NCBI RefSeq assembly: GCF_003369835.1
Contig: NZ_QPMJ01000005.1
Location: 62,001-126,000 of the forward strand
Length of the DNA stretch: 64,000 nucleotides
Source of the DNA: Halorussus rarus
GTDB taxonomy: Archaea; Halobacteriota; Halobacteria; Halobacteriales; Haladaptataceae
Reading direction: 5' to 3'
Each line of letters begins with the position of its first letter. Position 1 is the stretch's first letter. The notes under the pieces are model-generated. The model was not told the origin of the DNA. It did no database searches and saw nothing but the letters and a program-made list of their open reading frames with translations. This document shows positions 45,117 to 53,959 of this stretch, piece by piece. The position numbers and the translations under genes are program-made.

Positions 45117-45275
45117 GGTCGTTCCTGCGACCAGCGTACCCATAAAACATCGCCTTCCGCGACCGGCGCCGTCGGGCAAGGATTGCCGCGTCTCGCTTTG
45201 ATTCGCACGAGCGCGAATTTCATTTCCGAGAACGAGCCGAACTATTAATACCGTTGGGGGGAAACGCGTCTGTCA

Positions 45276-46640
45276 ATGACATCACAACCTCCGACCGCCG
45301 AACCCGGCGGCGAACGCGCCGGGCTGTACGACCCGCCGGACGACGCCGACGAGATCGAACGGCTCAGGCACGAACGGGACTTCTGGCGCCACCTCTTCGA
45401 CGACCTCGCCGAGCGGTTCCCCGAGCCCGTCCTGGTCGTCAACGACGACGGTCGGGTCACCCACTGGAACACCGAGCAGGCCGAGATGCTCGGCACGCCG
45501 GCCGACGAGGCGGTCGGGCAGGCCGCCCACGACGTCGTCGGGACCGAGGCGGTCACCGAGACGCTGGCCGAGGAGGTCGTCCGGACCGAGGAGACGGTCA
45601 AGGAGGACGAGGTCCGGTCGGGGGTCGACGACGACGGCGAGCGCTGGCACGTCCGGGCGGCGGCCCAGCCGATGTACGGCCCGGACGGCGAGGTTGTCGG
45701 CTCCTTCGAGTTCGTCTCGCGCGTGACCGAGCTCGTCGAGCAGCGCCGCGCGGTCAGGGAGGCCCAGGAGCAGGTCAGCGAGGAGGTCGACGCCACCGTC
45801 GAGGAACTGCTCGACTCCTCGCAGTCGGTCGCCGACGAGAGCCAGTTCATCGGCGAGACCGCCAGCGAGCAGGTCGACGCGCTGGCGACCATCCACGGCG
45901 AGGTCGAATCGCTGAGCGCGACCGTCGAGGAGATCGCCGCGCAGGCCGACGAGGTCGACGCGCGGGCGACCGCGGTCGCCGACAACGCCGCCGAGTCGCT
46001 CGACGCGACCGACGAGGCCGTCGGGGTGCTCGGCGACGTCGAGGACGCGGCCGGCGACCTCGACCGGACGAGCGAGGAGCTCGACGAGCAGGTCGAGGAG
46101 ATCGAGTCGGTCATCGACGTCATCAGCGACATCGTCTCCCAGATCAACCTGCTGGCGCTCAACGCCAACATCGAGGCCGCGCGCAGCGGGGCCGAAAACG
46201 GCGGCTTCGCGGTGGTCGCCGACGAGATCAAGGCGCTCGCCGACCAGTCCCAGGACGAGGTCGACGCCATCGAGCAGACCATCGAGGAGGTCACCGACAC
46301 CGTCGCGCGGACCACCGACGCGGTCGAGCGCACCACCGGCGGTATTTCGGAGACCGCCGACCACATCGAGACGGTCCGCGAGCGCCAGGCCGACATCCAC
46401 GACGCCGCCGAGGACGCCTCCGTCGGCACCCGCGAGATCGCCGAGGCGACCGACGAGCAGGCCTCCGCGACGGAGGAGGTCACGACGATGCTCGACGAGG
46501 TCCTCGACAGCCTCCGGGAGGTGGTCGAGCGGATCGACGAGCTCGGCGACGAGAACGAGCGCCAGGCCGAGTCGGCCCGGCACGTCCGCGAGCGCATCCG
46601 CGAGGTCGAGGCCGACCTCGAGGCGACGATAGACGACTGA
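45276..46640 (+). CDS. Soluble PAS-containing methyl-accepting chemotaxis transducer
   Basis: A 454-residue transducer without membrane helices. Residues about 40-155 are a PAS domain (FPEPVLVVNDDGRVTHWNTEQAEMLG), followed by a coiled coil and the conserved signalling tip (ISDIVSQINLLALNANIEAARSGAENGGFAVVADEIKALADQS). It passes signals to CheA and the archaellum motor. Located in a catabolic cluster, it may report redox or substrate status linked to aromatic breakdown. A TATA-like ATTAATA at 45243-45249 and ATG 45276 fit a short leader. Confidence 0.9.
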   Translation: MTSQPPTAEPGGERAGLYDPPDDADEIERLRHERDFWRHLFDDLAERFPEPVLVVNDDGRVTHWNTEQAEMLGTPADEAVGQAAHDVVGTEAVTETLAEEVVRTEETVKEDEVRSGVDDDGERWHVRAAAQPMYGPDGEVVGSFEFVSRVTELVEQRRAVREAQEQVSEEVDATVEELLDSSQSVADESQFIGETASEQVDALATIHGEVESLSATVEEIAAQADEVDARATAVADNAAESLDATDEAVGVLGDVEDAAGDLDRTSEELDEQVEEIESVIDVISDIVSQINLLALNANIEAARSGAENGGFAVVADEIKALADQSQDEVDAIEQTIEEVTDTVARTTDAVERTTGGISETADHIETVRERQADIHDAAEDASVGTREIAEATDEQASATEEVTTMLDEVLDSLREVVERIDELGDENERQAESARHVRERIREVEADLEATIDD

Positions 46641-46679
46641 ACCGCGCTGTTCTACTCGCTTCTCACGGATTGCGGACGA

Positions 46680-47576
46680 TCAGAAGAAACTGTCCGTCCT
46701 CGTGAGGTCGACGTCGCCGGCGACGTCCTCCCGGAAGTGCTCGGCCAGTTCGTCGAGCGTCCAGCCGCCGGGGCGGACGCCGACCCGGTCGAGCGACGGT
46801 TCCGAGAAGACACCTACGCGGTCGCCGCCCGCGTAGAGCGTACAGCCGGTCACGTCGGACGCCTCGTCGCTCGCGAGGTACGCCGCCAGCGGGGCGACCC
46901 GCTCTGGCGGCATCTCCTCGCGGGTGTAGGGTCGGTGCTCCTCGGGTACGGTCTCGGTCATCCGCGTGTAGCCGCTCGGAACGAGCGCGTTGACCCGGAC
47001 GCCCGAGCGGTGCACCTCCGACGAGACCGTTCGGACCATCCCGAGGATTCCGGCCTTCGCGGCGGCGTAGTTGACCTGCCCGGCGTTGCCACGGGCCGAG
47101 CGGGCCGACACCGCGAGGTACGATCGCTCGCCGTCGAACCCGTCCTCGCCGGCCGCCTCGCGCCAGTGTCTGCAGGCCGCCTGCAGCAGGGTGAACTGGC
47201 CGGTGAGGTTCGTCTCGATGACCGCGCGCCAGTCCTCCTCGCTCAGGTTCGTGGCGAAGTCGTCCCGGAGGATGCCCGCGAAGTTCGCGACGAAGCCGAC
47301 GCGCCCGTACTCCGCGACCGCGTCCGCGATCAGTTCGCGGGCGTACTCGAAGTCGGTCAGGTCGCCGGCGTGAGCGGTCGCCTCGCCGCCCTCGTCGCGG
47401 ATGTCCTCGGCGACCGCCTCGGCCACCGCGGGGTCGCTCCCCTTGCCACGGACCGACGTCCCGAGGTCGTTGACGACCACGCTGGCGCCGTGGTCGGCCA
47501 GTTCCCGGGCGGTCGCCGCGCCGAGACCGTTGCCGCCCCCGCCGACGATGCACACCTTCCCGTCGAGGCCGGTCAT
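46680..47576 (-). CDS. SDR-family oxidoreductase (peroxisomal MFE-like)
   Basis: A 298-residue SDR with GGGGNGLGA (12-20) as cofactor loop, a NDLG-containing second strand (VVVNDLG), NFAGIL in place of NNAG, and the catalytic S-x11-Y-x3-K as SARSARGNAGQVNYAAAKAG. The NDLG feature and long C-terminus are seen in the dehydrogenase parts of multifunctional enzyme 2, which oxidise 3-hydroxyacyl-CoA. It likely acts on a hydroxyacyl-CoA from the catabolic pathways around. Confidence 0.87.
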   Translation of the reverse strand: MTGLDGKVCIVGGGGNGLGAATARELADHGASVVVNDLGTSVRGKGSDPAVAEAVAEDIRDEGGEATAHAGDLTDFEYARELIADAVAEYGRVGFVANFAGILRDDFATNLSEEDWRAVIETNLTGQFTLLQAACRHWREAAGEDGFDGERSYLAVSARSARGNAGQVNYAAAKAGILGMVRTVSSEVHRSGVRVNALVPSGYTRMTETVPEEHRPYTREEMPPERVAPLAAYLASDEASDVTGCTLYAGGDRVGVFSEPSLDRVGVRPGGWTLDELAEHFREDVAGDVDLTRTDSFF

Positions 47577-47761
47577 CGGTCGCCCCGCGGATCGGTCGCG
47601 GTCGTCGTCGCCGCGCTGCCGCCGTGCCGGCAGACTCGGCCGCGCTCGGTAGCAGTCGGTTCGCTCGCTATCTCTGAACTCATGACTCGGGGTTCGGCGA
47701 CGCGGTATTCAAATGTTTGGCCGCAGCCCTGGCGGCGTCGACCCGGAGCGACGGTGTCGGC

Positions 47762-48226
47762 TCAGAGGGTCCGACCCTGCCCCTGCTGGCCGGTCACCTC
47801 CTCGGGTAGCAACTGGTACCGCGTCCGCTCGGTCATCGGTTCGCCCTGCGGGTAGAGGCTGGCGAACTGCGCGTTGTCGAACAGCGCCTCGTCGACCGCC
47901 TCGACGCGCTCGTCGGGGACCGGCTCGATCGGCCCGCGCACGAGGACGCTCCGCCAGCGGTGCTCGTCCTCGAAGTCGTACGCCGCGAACGTCGCAGTCT
48001 CGGTCGCCGCGGCGAAGTCGAGCTTCTCGCTGTCCTCGCCGAACCGCAGGAGGACGAAGTAGAGCCGGTCGCCGTCGTAGCCGAACGACACCGGACAGCC
48101 GTAGGCGTCGCCCCCGTCGGCCAGCGACAGGACGCCGACGCCCTGGTCGCGCAGGAACGCGTCGACGGTCGCCTCGTCCATCGGTTCACCCCGGATCTCG
48201 GAACTGTCTGCGTCTGAGACGTCCAT
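47762..48226 (-). CDS. Pyridoxamine 5'-phosphate oxidase family (flavin-binding) protein
   Basis: A 154-residue split-barrel protein. GVLSLADGGDAYGCPVSFGYDGDRLYFVLLR and SVLVRGPIEPV are typical of haloarchaeal PNPOx-like proteins that bind FMN or F420. The function may be flavin reduction or heme/dye reduction; the closeness to an FAD hydroxylase gene (divergent, 143 bases) may be coincidental. Start ATG 48226. Confidence 0.82.
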   Translation of the reverse strand: MDVSDADSSEIRGEPMDEATVDAFLRDQGVGVLSLADGGDAYGCPVSFGYDGDRLYFVLLRFGEDSEKLDFAAATETATFAAYDFEDEHRWRSVLVRGPIEPVPDERVEAVDEALFDNAQFASLYPQGEPMTERTRYQLLPEEVTGQQGQGRTL

Positions 48227-48369
48227 ACTGACAGGTCGGCCTTCGGACTCCTAATTCGAATCGCGAACATGTTCGTCCCGCCTCCGGATTATCGGCTGTT
48301 GGTCGGCCTCGACAGAAATAGTCGAATGAAAAAATATCTATACCCGGAAGAACATTACGTTGTAATACG

Positions 48370-49605
48370 ATGAGCGACTCCGAGCAGCAAGCCGACGCGC
48401 CAGTCGTGGTGGCCGGGGCCGGGCCGGTCGGGATGACCGCGGCGCTGGCGCTGGACGCCCGCGGAATCGAGTCGACGATCCTCGAGGCCGACCCCGAGGA
48501 CCGGGACCGGCCGGGGAGCCGGGCCATCTACGTCCACAAGGACACGCTCCGGACGCTGGAGCAGTCCTCTCCCGGGCTCGGTCAGCGGCTGGTCGACAAC
48601 GGCATCACGTGGTCGACCCGGCGCACGCTGTTCCGCGGCGAGGAGGTGTTCGAGCGGACCTACCCCGACCGCGGCGGTGACGGTGGCCTACCCCACTTCA
48701 CGAGCCTCCCGCAGGTCTGGACCGAGGAGTACATGCTCGACGCCATCGCGGAGTCCGACGGCATCGACCTCCACTGGGACTCGCCGGTCGAGACGGTCGA
48801 CGCCGACGACGACGGCGTCACGGTCGAGACTGAAGGCGGCGACGTCTGGAACGCCGAGTACGTCGTCGGCGCCGACGGCGCGGGCTCGACGGTCCGCAAG
48901 GAGATCGGCGCCGAGTTCGACGGCACGGAATCGCCCAACTCCTTCATCATCGCCGACGTCGACGAGGACCCGGACGACCCCCGGCGGCAGGAGCGGGTCT
49001 TCCACTACGACCACCCCGAACTCGGCGGGCGCAACGTGCTGTTCGTCCCGTTCCAGGGCGGGTGGCGCGTCGACATCCAGTGCCGCGAGTCCGACGACCC
49101 CGAGCGGATGGCCGAGGACCGCAACATCGGCGAGATGGTGGCGACCATCCTGGGCGAGCGCTACCGCGACCGGGTCACCTGGGTCTCGGAGTACAAGTTC
49201 AAGCAGGTCACCGCAGACCGGATGGTCGACGAGCACAACCGGGTGCTGCTCGCGGGCGAGTCCGGCCACCTGTTCGCCCCGTTCGGCGCCCGCGGGATGA
49301 ACTCGGGCGTCGCGGACGCCGACGATGCCGCCTCGGCCATCAGCGTCGCGCTCAATGCCGGCGTCGCGGAGACTGCGACCGGCGAGATCGCCGAGTACGG
49401 CATCCGGCGCCAGAAGGCCGCCGAGTACAACCGGGCCGCCGCCGGGCAGGCCCTCGAGTACCTCCAGGGCGACAGCATCGTCACCAAGACCAAGAAGCGG
49501 CTGGCCGCCGAGCTCGCCGAGTACTACGAGCCGGCCGGCGAGTGGCTCGACGACGCGCCGTACGGCCCCCACGAGGGGCCGCCGGTGACCATCGGGCAGT
49601 ACTGA
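48370..49605 (+). CDS. FAD-dependent aromatic hydroxylase (group A monooxygenase)
   Basis: A 411-residue flavoprotein. VVAGAGPVGMTAALALDARG is the FAD-binding GxGxxG, VVGADGAGSTVRK is the DG motif, and LLAGESGHLFAPFGARGMNSGVADA is the third motif, with GE instead of the usual GD. Members hydroxylate phenolic acids or their CoA esters with NAD(P)H and oxygen. In the gentisyl-CoA route this would be the 4-hydroxybenzoyl-CoA 1-hydroxylase; 3-hydroxybenzoate 6-hydroxylase is the alternative. An AT-rich run (AAAAAATATCTATA) near 48334 is its promoter. Confidence 0.87.
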   Translation: MSDSEQQADAPVVVAGAGPVGMTAALALDARGIESTILEADPEDRDRPGSRAIYVHKDTLRTLEQSSPGLGQRLVDNGITWSTRRTLFRGEEVFERTYPDRGGDGGLPHFTSLPQVWTEEYMLDAIAESDGIDLHWDSPVETVDADDDGVTVETEGGDVWNAEYVVGADGAGSTVRKEIGAEFDGTESPNSFIIADVDEDPDDPRRQERVFHYDHPELGGRNVLFVPFQGGWRVDIQCRESDDPERMAEDRNIGEMVATILGERYRDRVTWVSEYKFKQVTADRMVDEHNRVLLAGESGHLFAPFGARGMNSGVADADDAASAISVALNAGVAETATGEIAEYGIRRQKAAEYNRAAAGQALEYLQGDSIVTKTKKRLAAELAEYYEPAGEWLDDAPYGPHEGPPVTIGQY

Positions 49606-50568
49606 CGCGGCCGCTCTCGCGACCCGCGCACCCCGGATTTCTCTATCTTCCCGCTGTTCTCCGCACCAGTCGACCCGCTGCTCGACGCCGTTCCTCCGCC
49701 GTTATCCGTGCCGGTCGAACTGACTCACCGTTCGGCGACCGGTCGGACCGACGCGCGGCGTAGACCGCGCTTCAGCCCACGCGGCGGACGAAACTTCCAT
49801 TTCGGTCCGGGTCGCGTTCGGTAGCCGTTCCGAGAAGCGACCGCAAAATGGGTATCTATCGGTTTCTGGTTTTTGAGAGCCAATATTCGGTGATGACGAA
49901 CGTATTGGTCCATGCCCTCGGCCGGCGTGTTGATTGCGGACGGTTCGCGTGGCAATTAGCTGCTCGGGCGGAAGCGTACCGACCCTGACTGTCTACCTTT
50001 TATCTCTGGACCGAATGTGTTCGTTGTCGACGAACAGTCCACTTTACCCCGGCGCCCTCTATCGGTTTCCGGTTTGGAGCTCGCCTTGCAGCCGGACGCC
50101 GTCGCACGGTTCGTCAGCTGCCTCCTTCCCTAGAGACAGCTCGGACGGCCCTCCAGTGCGCCGATCTCCCATTTCTCGTCCCTTGTTCTGGAGTTCATTC
50201 ACAACTCTACTGCCCGTTCTACTTTCACGGGGGCGTTACAGCACTATCTCTGTCACGGGTCTGGGGATACCACCGACAATTATTAAAAGAAAACACGAAA
50301 AATATTATTAAAATACAAACGAGATATCTATATCCGGCGTGTTCGGTGATGACGAACGCCCCTCTCTGTAATTTCTCGCCCGGCTATTATCGTACAACTA
50401 CCGACAATTCGGAGCGAATCGAGTGGTCCGTAAACTTGTGGTTCCGGAGGCGTCGGAATCCCGGTCGGTTCCGACCGCAGAGAGAACTGCTACCCGGACG
50501 ACGTCGGCCGAGCGACCTGCATCTTTAATAAAGAACCGGCACAACCACGGAGTGGCCGATAAGCTCTC
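49606..50568. other. 960-base non-coding region with scattered direct repeats
   Basis: No credible gene. A 17-bp exact direct repeat TTCGGTGATGACGAACG occurs at 49886-49902 and 50342-50358, and CTATCGGTTTC(T/C)GGTTT at 49856-49872 and 50059-50075; a shorter ACCGACAATT pair is near 50272 and 50399. On the minus strand a frame reads AEGMDQYVRHHRILALKN, but it has no recognisable family. The AT-rich part (50270-50340) may be a promoter region for the amidohydrolase. The pattern suggests remnants of an insertion-duplication event. Confidence 0.55.
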
Positions 50569-51534
50569 ATGACAACAATCGACGCGTACACCCACGTTCT
50601 GACCGAGGAGTTCTACGACACGCTGGTGGCGGAGTACGACTTCCAGGGGCTGAGCGGCGACCCGTCGTTCCTCTGGGACCTCGACCGCCGGCTCGACGAC
50701 ATGGACGAGTTCGGCGTGGACAAGCAGGTGCTGACCCTGGCGCTTCCGCCGCTGTGGCGGGGGATGGACGACGAGACCGCGCTCGAACTCACCCAGTTGG
50801 CCAACGACGAGGTCCGGAGCATCGCGGACGAGCATCCCGACCGGTTCGTCCCGGTCGGGACGATCCCGCGGGTCTCCGACGAGTTCATGGCCGAGTTCGA
50901 CCGGTGCGTCGAGGACCTCGACATGGCCGGCGTCCAGATGTTCTCGAACATCGAGGGCGAGCCCATCGACCGTCCGCGGTTCCGCCCGCTGTTCGAGCGG
51001 GCCGAGCGCCACGACGCCCCGCTGTGGATGCACCCCCAGCTCCACGAGTGGTACGACTGGGCGAGCGAGTACATGGAGCACCGGCTGTTCGGCTGGCCGT
51101 TCGACACGACGCTGGCGCTCTCGCGGCTCGTGTTCGGCGGCGTCGTCGACGAGTACGACTTCGACCTCGTCGCCCACCACGGCGGCGGGATGGTCCCGTT
51201 CTACGGCGGCCGCATCGACTCCTTCTACCAGACCCGGCTCGACTACCCCGAGAACTACGCCGACACCGACCTCCCCGACCTCGACCAGCCGGTGAGCGAC
51301 TACTTCCGGGAGTTCCACGTCGACACCGCGGTCAGCGGGTCCGTGCTCGCCCAAGAGTGCGCGACCGGCTTCTTCGGCGACGAGAAGGTGGTCTTCGGGA
51401 CCGACTACCCGTTCGGGCCGGGCCGTGGCCGGGCGTGGATCGAGCAGGGGCTCGACGCCGTCGAGGAGATGGACGCGAGCGAGGAGACCCGCGAGCGCAT
51501 CCTCGGGGGGAACCTCGAGGACCTCTTCGGCTAA
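50569..51534 (+). CDS. Amidohydrolase family 2 decarboxylase/hydrolase (ACMSD-like)
   Basis: A 321-residue TIM-barrel protein. Near the start, IDAYTHVL (residues 4-11) has Y-T-H where ACMSD has H-x-H, so one metal-binding histidine is replaced; later ligands are LWMHPQLHEWY, LVAHHGGGMVPF and FGTDYPFGP (the final Asp). Relatives decarboxylate aminocarboxymuconate semialdehyde or resorcylates, or hydrolyse lactones. The neighbouring dioxygenase suggests an aromatic pathway. A TATA-like TTTAATAAA lies at 50524-50532. Confidence 0.83.
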   Translation: MTTIDAYTHVLTEEFYDTLVAEYDFQGLSGDPSFLWDLDRRLDDMDEFGVDKQVLTLALPPLWRGMDDETALELTQLANDEVRSIADEHPDRFVPVGTIPRVSDEFMAEFDRCVEDLDMAGVQMFSNIEGEPIDRPRFRPLFERAERHDAPLWMHPQLHEWYDWASEYMEHRLFGWPFDTTLALSRLVFGGVVDEYDFDLVAHHGGGMVPFYGGRIDSFYQTRLDYPENYADTDLPDLDQPVSDYFREFHVDTAVSGSVLAQECATGFFGDEKVVFGTDYPFGPGRGRAWIEQGLDAVEEMDASEETRERILGGNLEDLFG

Positions 51535-51590
51535 CGGTTCGCTCGCCGACCGGTCGGACCGCCGGCGCCGCGTTCCGGGAATCTCCCATA

Positions 51591-51598
51591 AACTTAAG
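51591..51598 (+). promoter_or_regulatory. TATA-like element for the small ORF/dioxygenase pair
   Basis: AACTTAAG lies about 37-44 bases before the ATG of the 27-codon ORF at 51635. It is the only AT-rich candidate box in the 100-base gap after the amidohydrolase gene. Confidence 0.35.
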
Positions 51599-51634
51599 TT
51601 ACGTGTTGTGCCATATTCTATCGTGACTCACCCC

Positions 51635-51718
51635 ATGAGCGGGACAATCGACGTCGACGAGACGAGCAGCGCGACCCAGGACGACCGTTCGGCGACTCCC
51701 CCCTGCGCGAAACGATGA
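51635..51718 (+). CDS. Small ORF coupled to the dioxygenase gene
   Basis: An ATG-initiated 27-codon frame (MSGTIDVDETSSATQDDRSA, ending CAKR) stops at TGA 51716-51718, so the dioxygenase ATG (51715) overlaps it as ATGA. The peptide is acidic and has no known relative. The overlap suggests it could act by translational coupling, or it may simply be a chance leader. I do not claim a peptide function. Confidence 0.4.
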   Translation: MSGTIDVDETSSATQDDRSATPPCAKR

Positions 51719-52680
51719 CGTCTCCGACCTCACCCCTGGCGAAACTGGGCCACGTCGCGGCCCACACGCCCGACCTCGACGAGTCGCTCTGGTTCTTCGA
51801 GGACGTGCTCGGGTTCCAGGTGACCGAGCGGGTCGGCGACACCGCGTACCTCCGCGGGATGCGCGACTGGGAGCACCACACGCTCAGCCTCACCGAGTCC
51901 GGGCGGAAGGGCGTCGACCACGTCGCGTTCCGGACCAAGACGCCGGAGGCGGTCGACGAACTGGCCGAGCAGTTCGAGGCGGAGGGCCGGGAGGTCCAGT
52001 ACGTCGAAGCCGGCGAGGAGCGCGGCCAGGGCCGGGCCATCCGCGTCGAGGCGTTCGGCCACCCCTACGAGTTCTACTACGACGTCGAGAAGCCCCAGGC
52101 GCCGGCGGAGAAGCGCTCGAAGCTCCGCAACCGCAACTACAGCGAGGCGGTGGGCAACCGCATCGCGCCCCGCCGCATCGACCACTGCCACGTCCAGGAC
52201 GGCGTGTCGCCCGAACACGCCGCCTGGCTGGTCGACGCGCTCGACTTCCGGACCAACGAGCGCTACCGGAAGTCCGACGGCGAGCTCTGGGGCTGGTGGC
52301 TCTCGGTGACGCCGCTGCCCCACGACATCGCCATCCACCGGGAGCCGGCGGGGTCGCCCTCGGGGTTCCACCACGTCTCGTACCACCTCGACAGCCTCCA
52401 GGACCTCTGGGAGGCGGCCGACGTCCTGGCCGAGCACGGCATCGAACCCGACGGCGGCCCCGGTCGCCACGCCATCACCCGGGCGGACTTCCTCTACGTG
52501 AGCGACCCGGCCAGCGACTTCTGCGTCGAGTTCTTCGCCGGGCCGGGCTACCTGAACTTCGAGCCGGACTGGGAGCCCATCGAGTGGACCGAGGAGGAGA
52601 TCGGCGGCGAGACGAGCCACCAGTGGATCGGGCAGGGCCCCGACTGGGACGGCGTGCCCTACGTGGAGCCGGAGGGTTGA
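51715..52680 (+). CDS. Two-domain VOC-superfamily extradiol dioxygenase (catechol 2,3-dioxygenase type)
   Basis: A 321-residue protein with two glyoxalase/VOC modules. Module one begins LGHVAAHTPDLDESLWFFEDVLGF; module two begins RRIDHCHVQDGVSPEHAAWL, with H157/H159, GFHHVSYHL and SDFCVEFF providing the 2-His-1-carboxylate iron site (Glu in VEFF). This fits extradiol cleavage of a catechol-type ring. Located beside an ACMSD-like gene and upstream of CoA-ester genes, it likely serves a second ring-cleavage route. Confidence 0.85.
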   Translation: MTSPTSPLAKLGHVAAHTPDLDESLWFFEDVLGFQVTERVGDTAYLRGMRDWEHHTLSLTESGRKGVDHVAFRTKTPEAVDELAEQFEAEGREVQYVEAGEERGQGRAIRVEAFGHPYEFYYDVEKPQAPAEKRSKLRNRNYSEAVGNRIAPRRIDHCHVQDGVSPEHAAWLVDALDFRTNERYRKSDGELWGWWLSVTPLPHDIAIHREPAGSPSGFHHVSYHLDSLQDLWEAADVLAEHGIEPDGGPGRHAITRADFLYVSDPASDFCVEFFAGPGYLNFEPDWEPIEWTEEEIGGETSHQWIGQGPDWDGVPYVEPEG

Positions 52681-52698
52681 GCCCACCCGCCCCGACGG

Positions 52699-53955
52699 TC
52701 AGCCGTCCTTCCGCTCGTCGGGAGACGGCGCGACGGCGTCGGCGTCGACCAGCCGCTCTATCTCGTCGGTCGAGTAGCCGAACTCGCCGAGGACGTCGGC
52801 CGTGTGCTCGCCGAGCAGCGGCGGATGCCGGCGGACGTCGGTCGGCGTCCGCGAGAAGTGCATCGGACTGCCGGGCATCTTGACCTCGCCGGCCGTGGGG
52901 TGGTCGACCGACGTTCGCATCCCCCGCGCCTCGACCTGGGGGCTGTCGAACACCTCGGCCATGTCCCGGACGGTGCTGGCGGGCACGTCGTGGTCGCGGA
53001 GGATCTCGATGACCTCGTCGGTCTCGTACGCCGCGAACTCCTCGGCGAGGAGCGCGTCGAGTTCGTCGCGGTTCCGCACCCGGTCGGCGTTCGCCGCGAA
53101 CCGCGGGTCGTCGGCGAGGTCCTCGCGGTCGAGCGCCCGGCAGAAGTTCGGCCAGATGTTCTCGGACGCGACCGCGACCACCACGTAGCCGTCGCTGGTC
53201 TCGAACGCCTGGTACGGGGCGATGGTGGGGTGCTTGCTCCCCATCCGGCCCGGCGACTCGCCGGTGGCGAAGTAGTTCGAGGCCATGTAGGTCATCCAGG
53301 CGACCTGGCCGTCGAGCAGGCTCACGTCGATCTTCTGCCCGCCGCCGTCGCCGAGTTCCCGCTCCAGCAGCGCCGCCAGGATGGCCTGGGTGGCGTACAT
53401 CCCCGCGCCGATGTCGGCGAGCGCGACGCCGACGCGGACCGGCATCCCGTCCTCGACGCCGGTGATGCTCATCAGCCCGCCCTCGGCTTGCATGATGATG
53501 TCGTACGCCGGCCGGTCCTTCTCGGGGCCCCACTCGCCGTACCCCGACAGCGAGCAGTAGACGAGGTCGGGGTTGCGCTCGCGGAGGTCGCCGTAGTCGA
53601 GCCCCCACTCGGCCATCTTGCCGACCCGGAAGTTCTCGACGAGGACGTCGGCCTCGGCCGCCAGGTCCCGGAACACGTCCCGGCCCTCCTCCGAGGCGAG
53701 GTTGAGCGCGACCGACCGCTTGTTCCGATTGACGCTGACGTAGTAGGCGCTCTCGTCGCTGTCGCCGTACGTCGGCGGGTGCCAGTGGCGGGTCTGGTCG
53801 CCGCCGTCCGGGCGCTCGACCTTGATGACGTCGGCGCCCAGGTCGCCCAGCTGCATCGTGCAGAACGGGCCAACCAGGACCCGCGAGGCGTCGAGCACCG
53901 TAACCCCGTCGAGCGGTCCCGCGTCGCCCTCGGAGTCGCGTGCTTCTCCGGTCAT
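52699..53955 (-). CDS. CaiB/BaiF (class III) CoA-transferase
   Basis: A 418-residue CoA-transferase. VLDASRVLVGPFCTMQLGDLGADVIKVE is the family start, and the catalytic aspartate is in RPAYDIIMQAEGGLMSITG. It moves CoA between acids without ATP. It lies 4 bases downstream of the glutaryl-CoA dehydrogenase-like gene on the same strand, so a role in activating glutarate or a similar dicarboxylate with succinyl-CoA or another donor is plausible; alternative acids are possible. Confidence 0.9.
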   Translation of the reverse strand: MTGEARDSEGDAGPLDGVTVLDASRVLVGPFCTMQLGDLGADVIKVERPDGGDQTRHWHPPTYGDSDESAYYVSVNRNKRSVALNLASEEGRDVFRDLAAEADVLVENFRVGKMAEWGLDYGDLRERNPDLVYCSLSGYGEWGPEKDRPAYDIIMQAEGGLMSITGVEDGMPVRVGVALADIGAGMYATQAILAALLERELGDGGGQKIDVSLLDGQVAWMTYMASNYFATGESPGRMGSKHPTIAPYQAFETSDGYVVVAVASENIWPNFCRALDREDLADDPRFAANADRVRNRDELDALLAEEFAAYETDEVIEILRDHDVPASTVRDMAEVFDSPQVEARGMRTSVDHPTAGEVKMPGSPMHFSRTPTDVRRHPPLLGEHTADVLGEFGYSTDEIERLVDADAVAPSPDERKDG

Positions 53956-53959
53956 CGTC

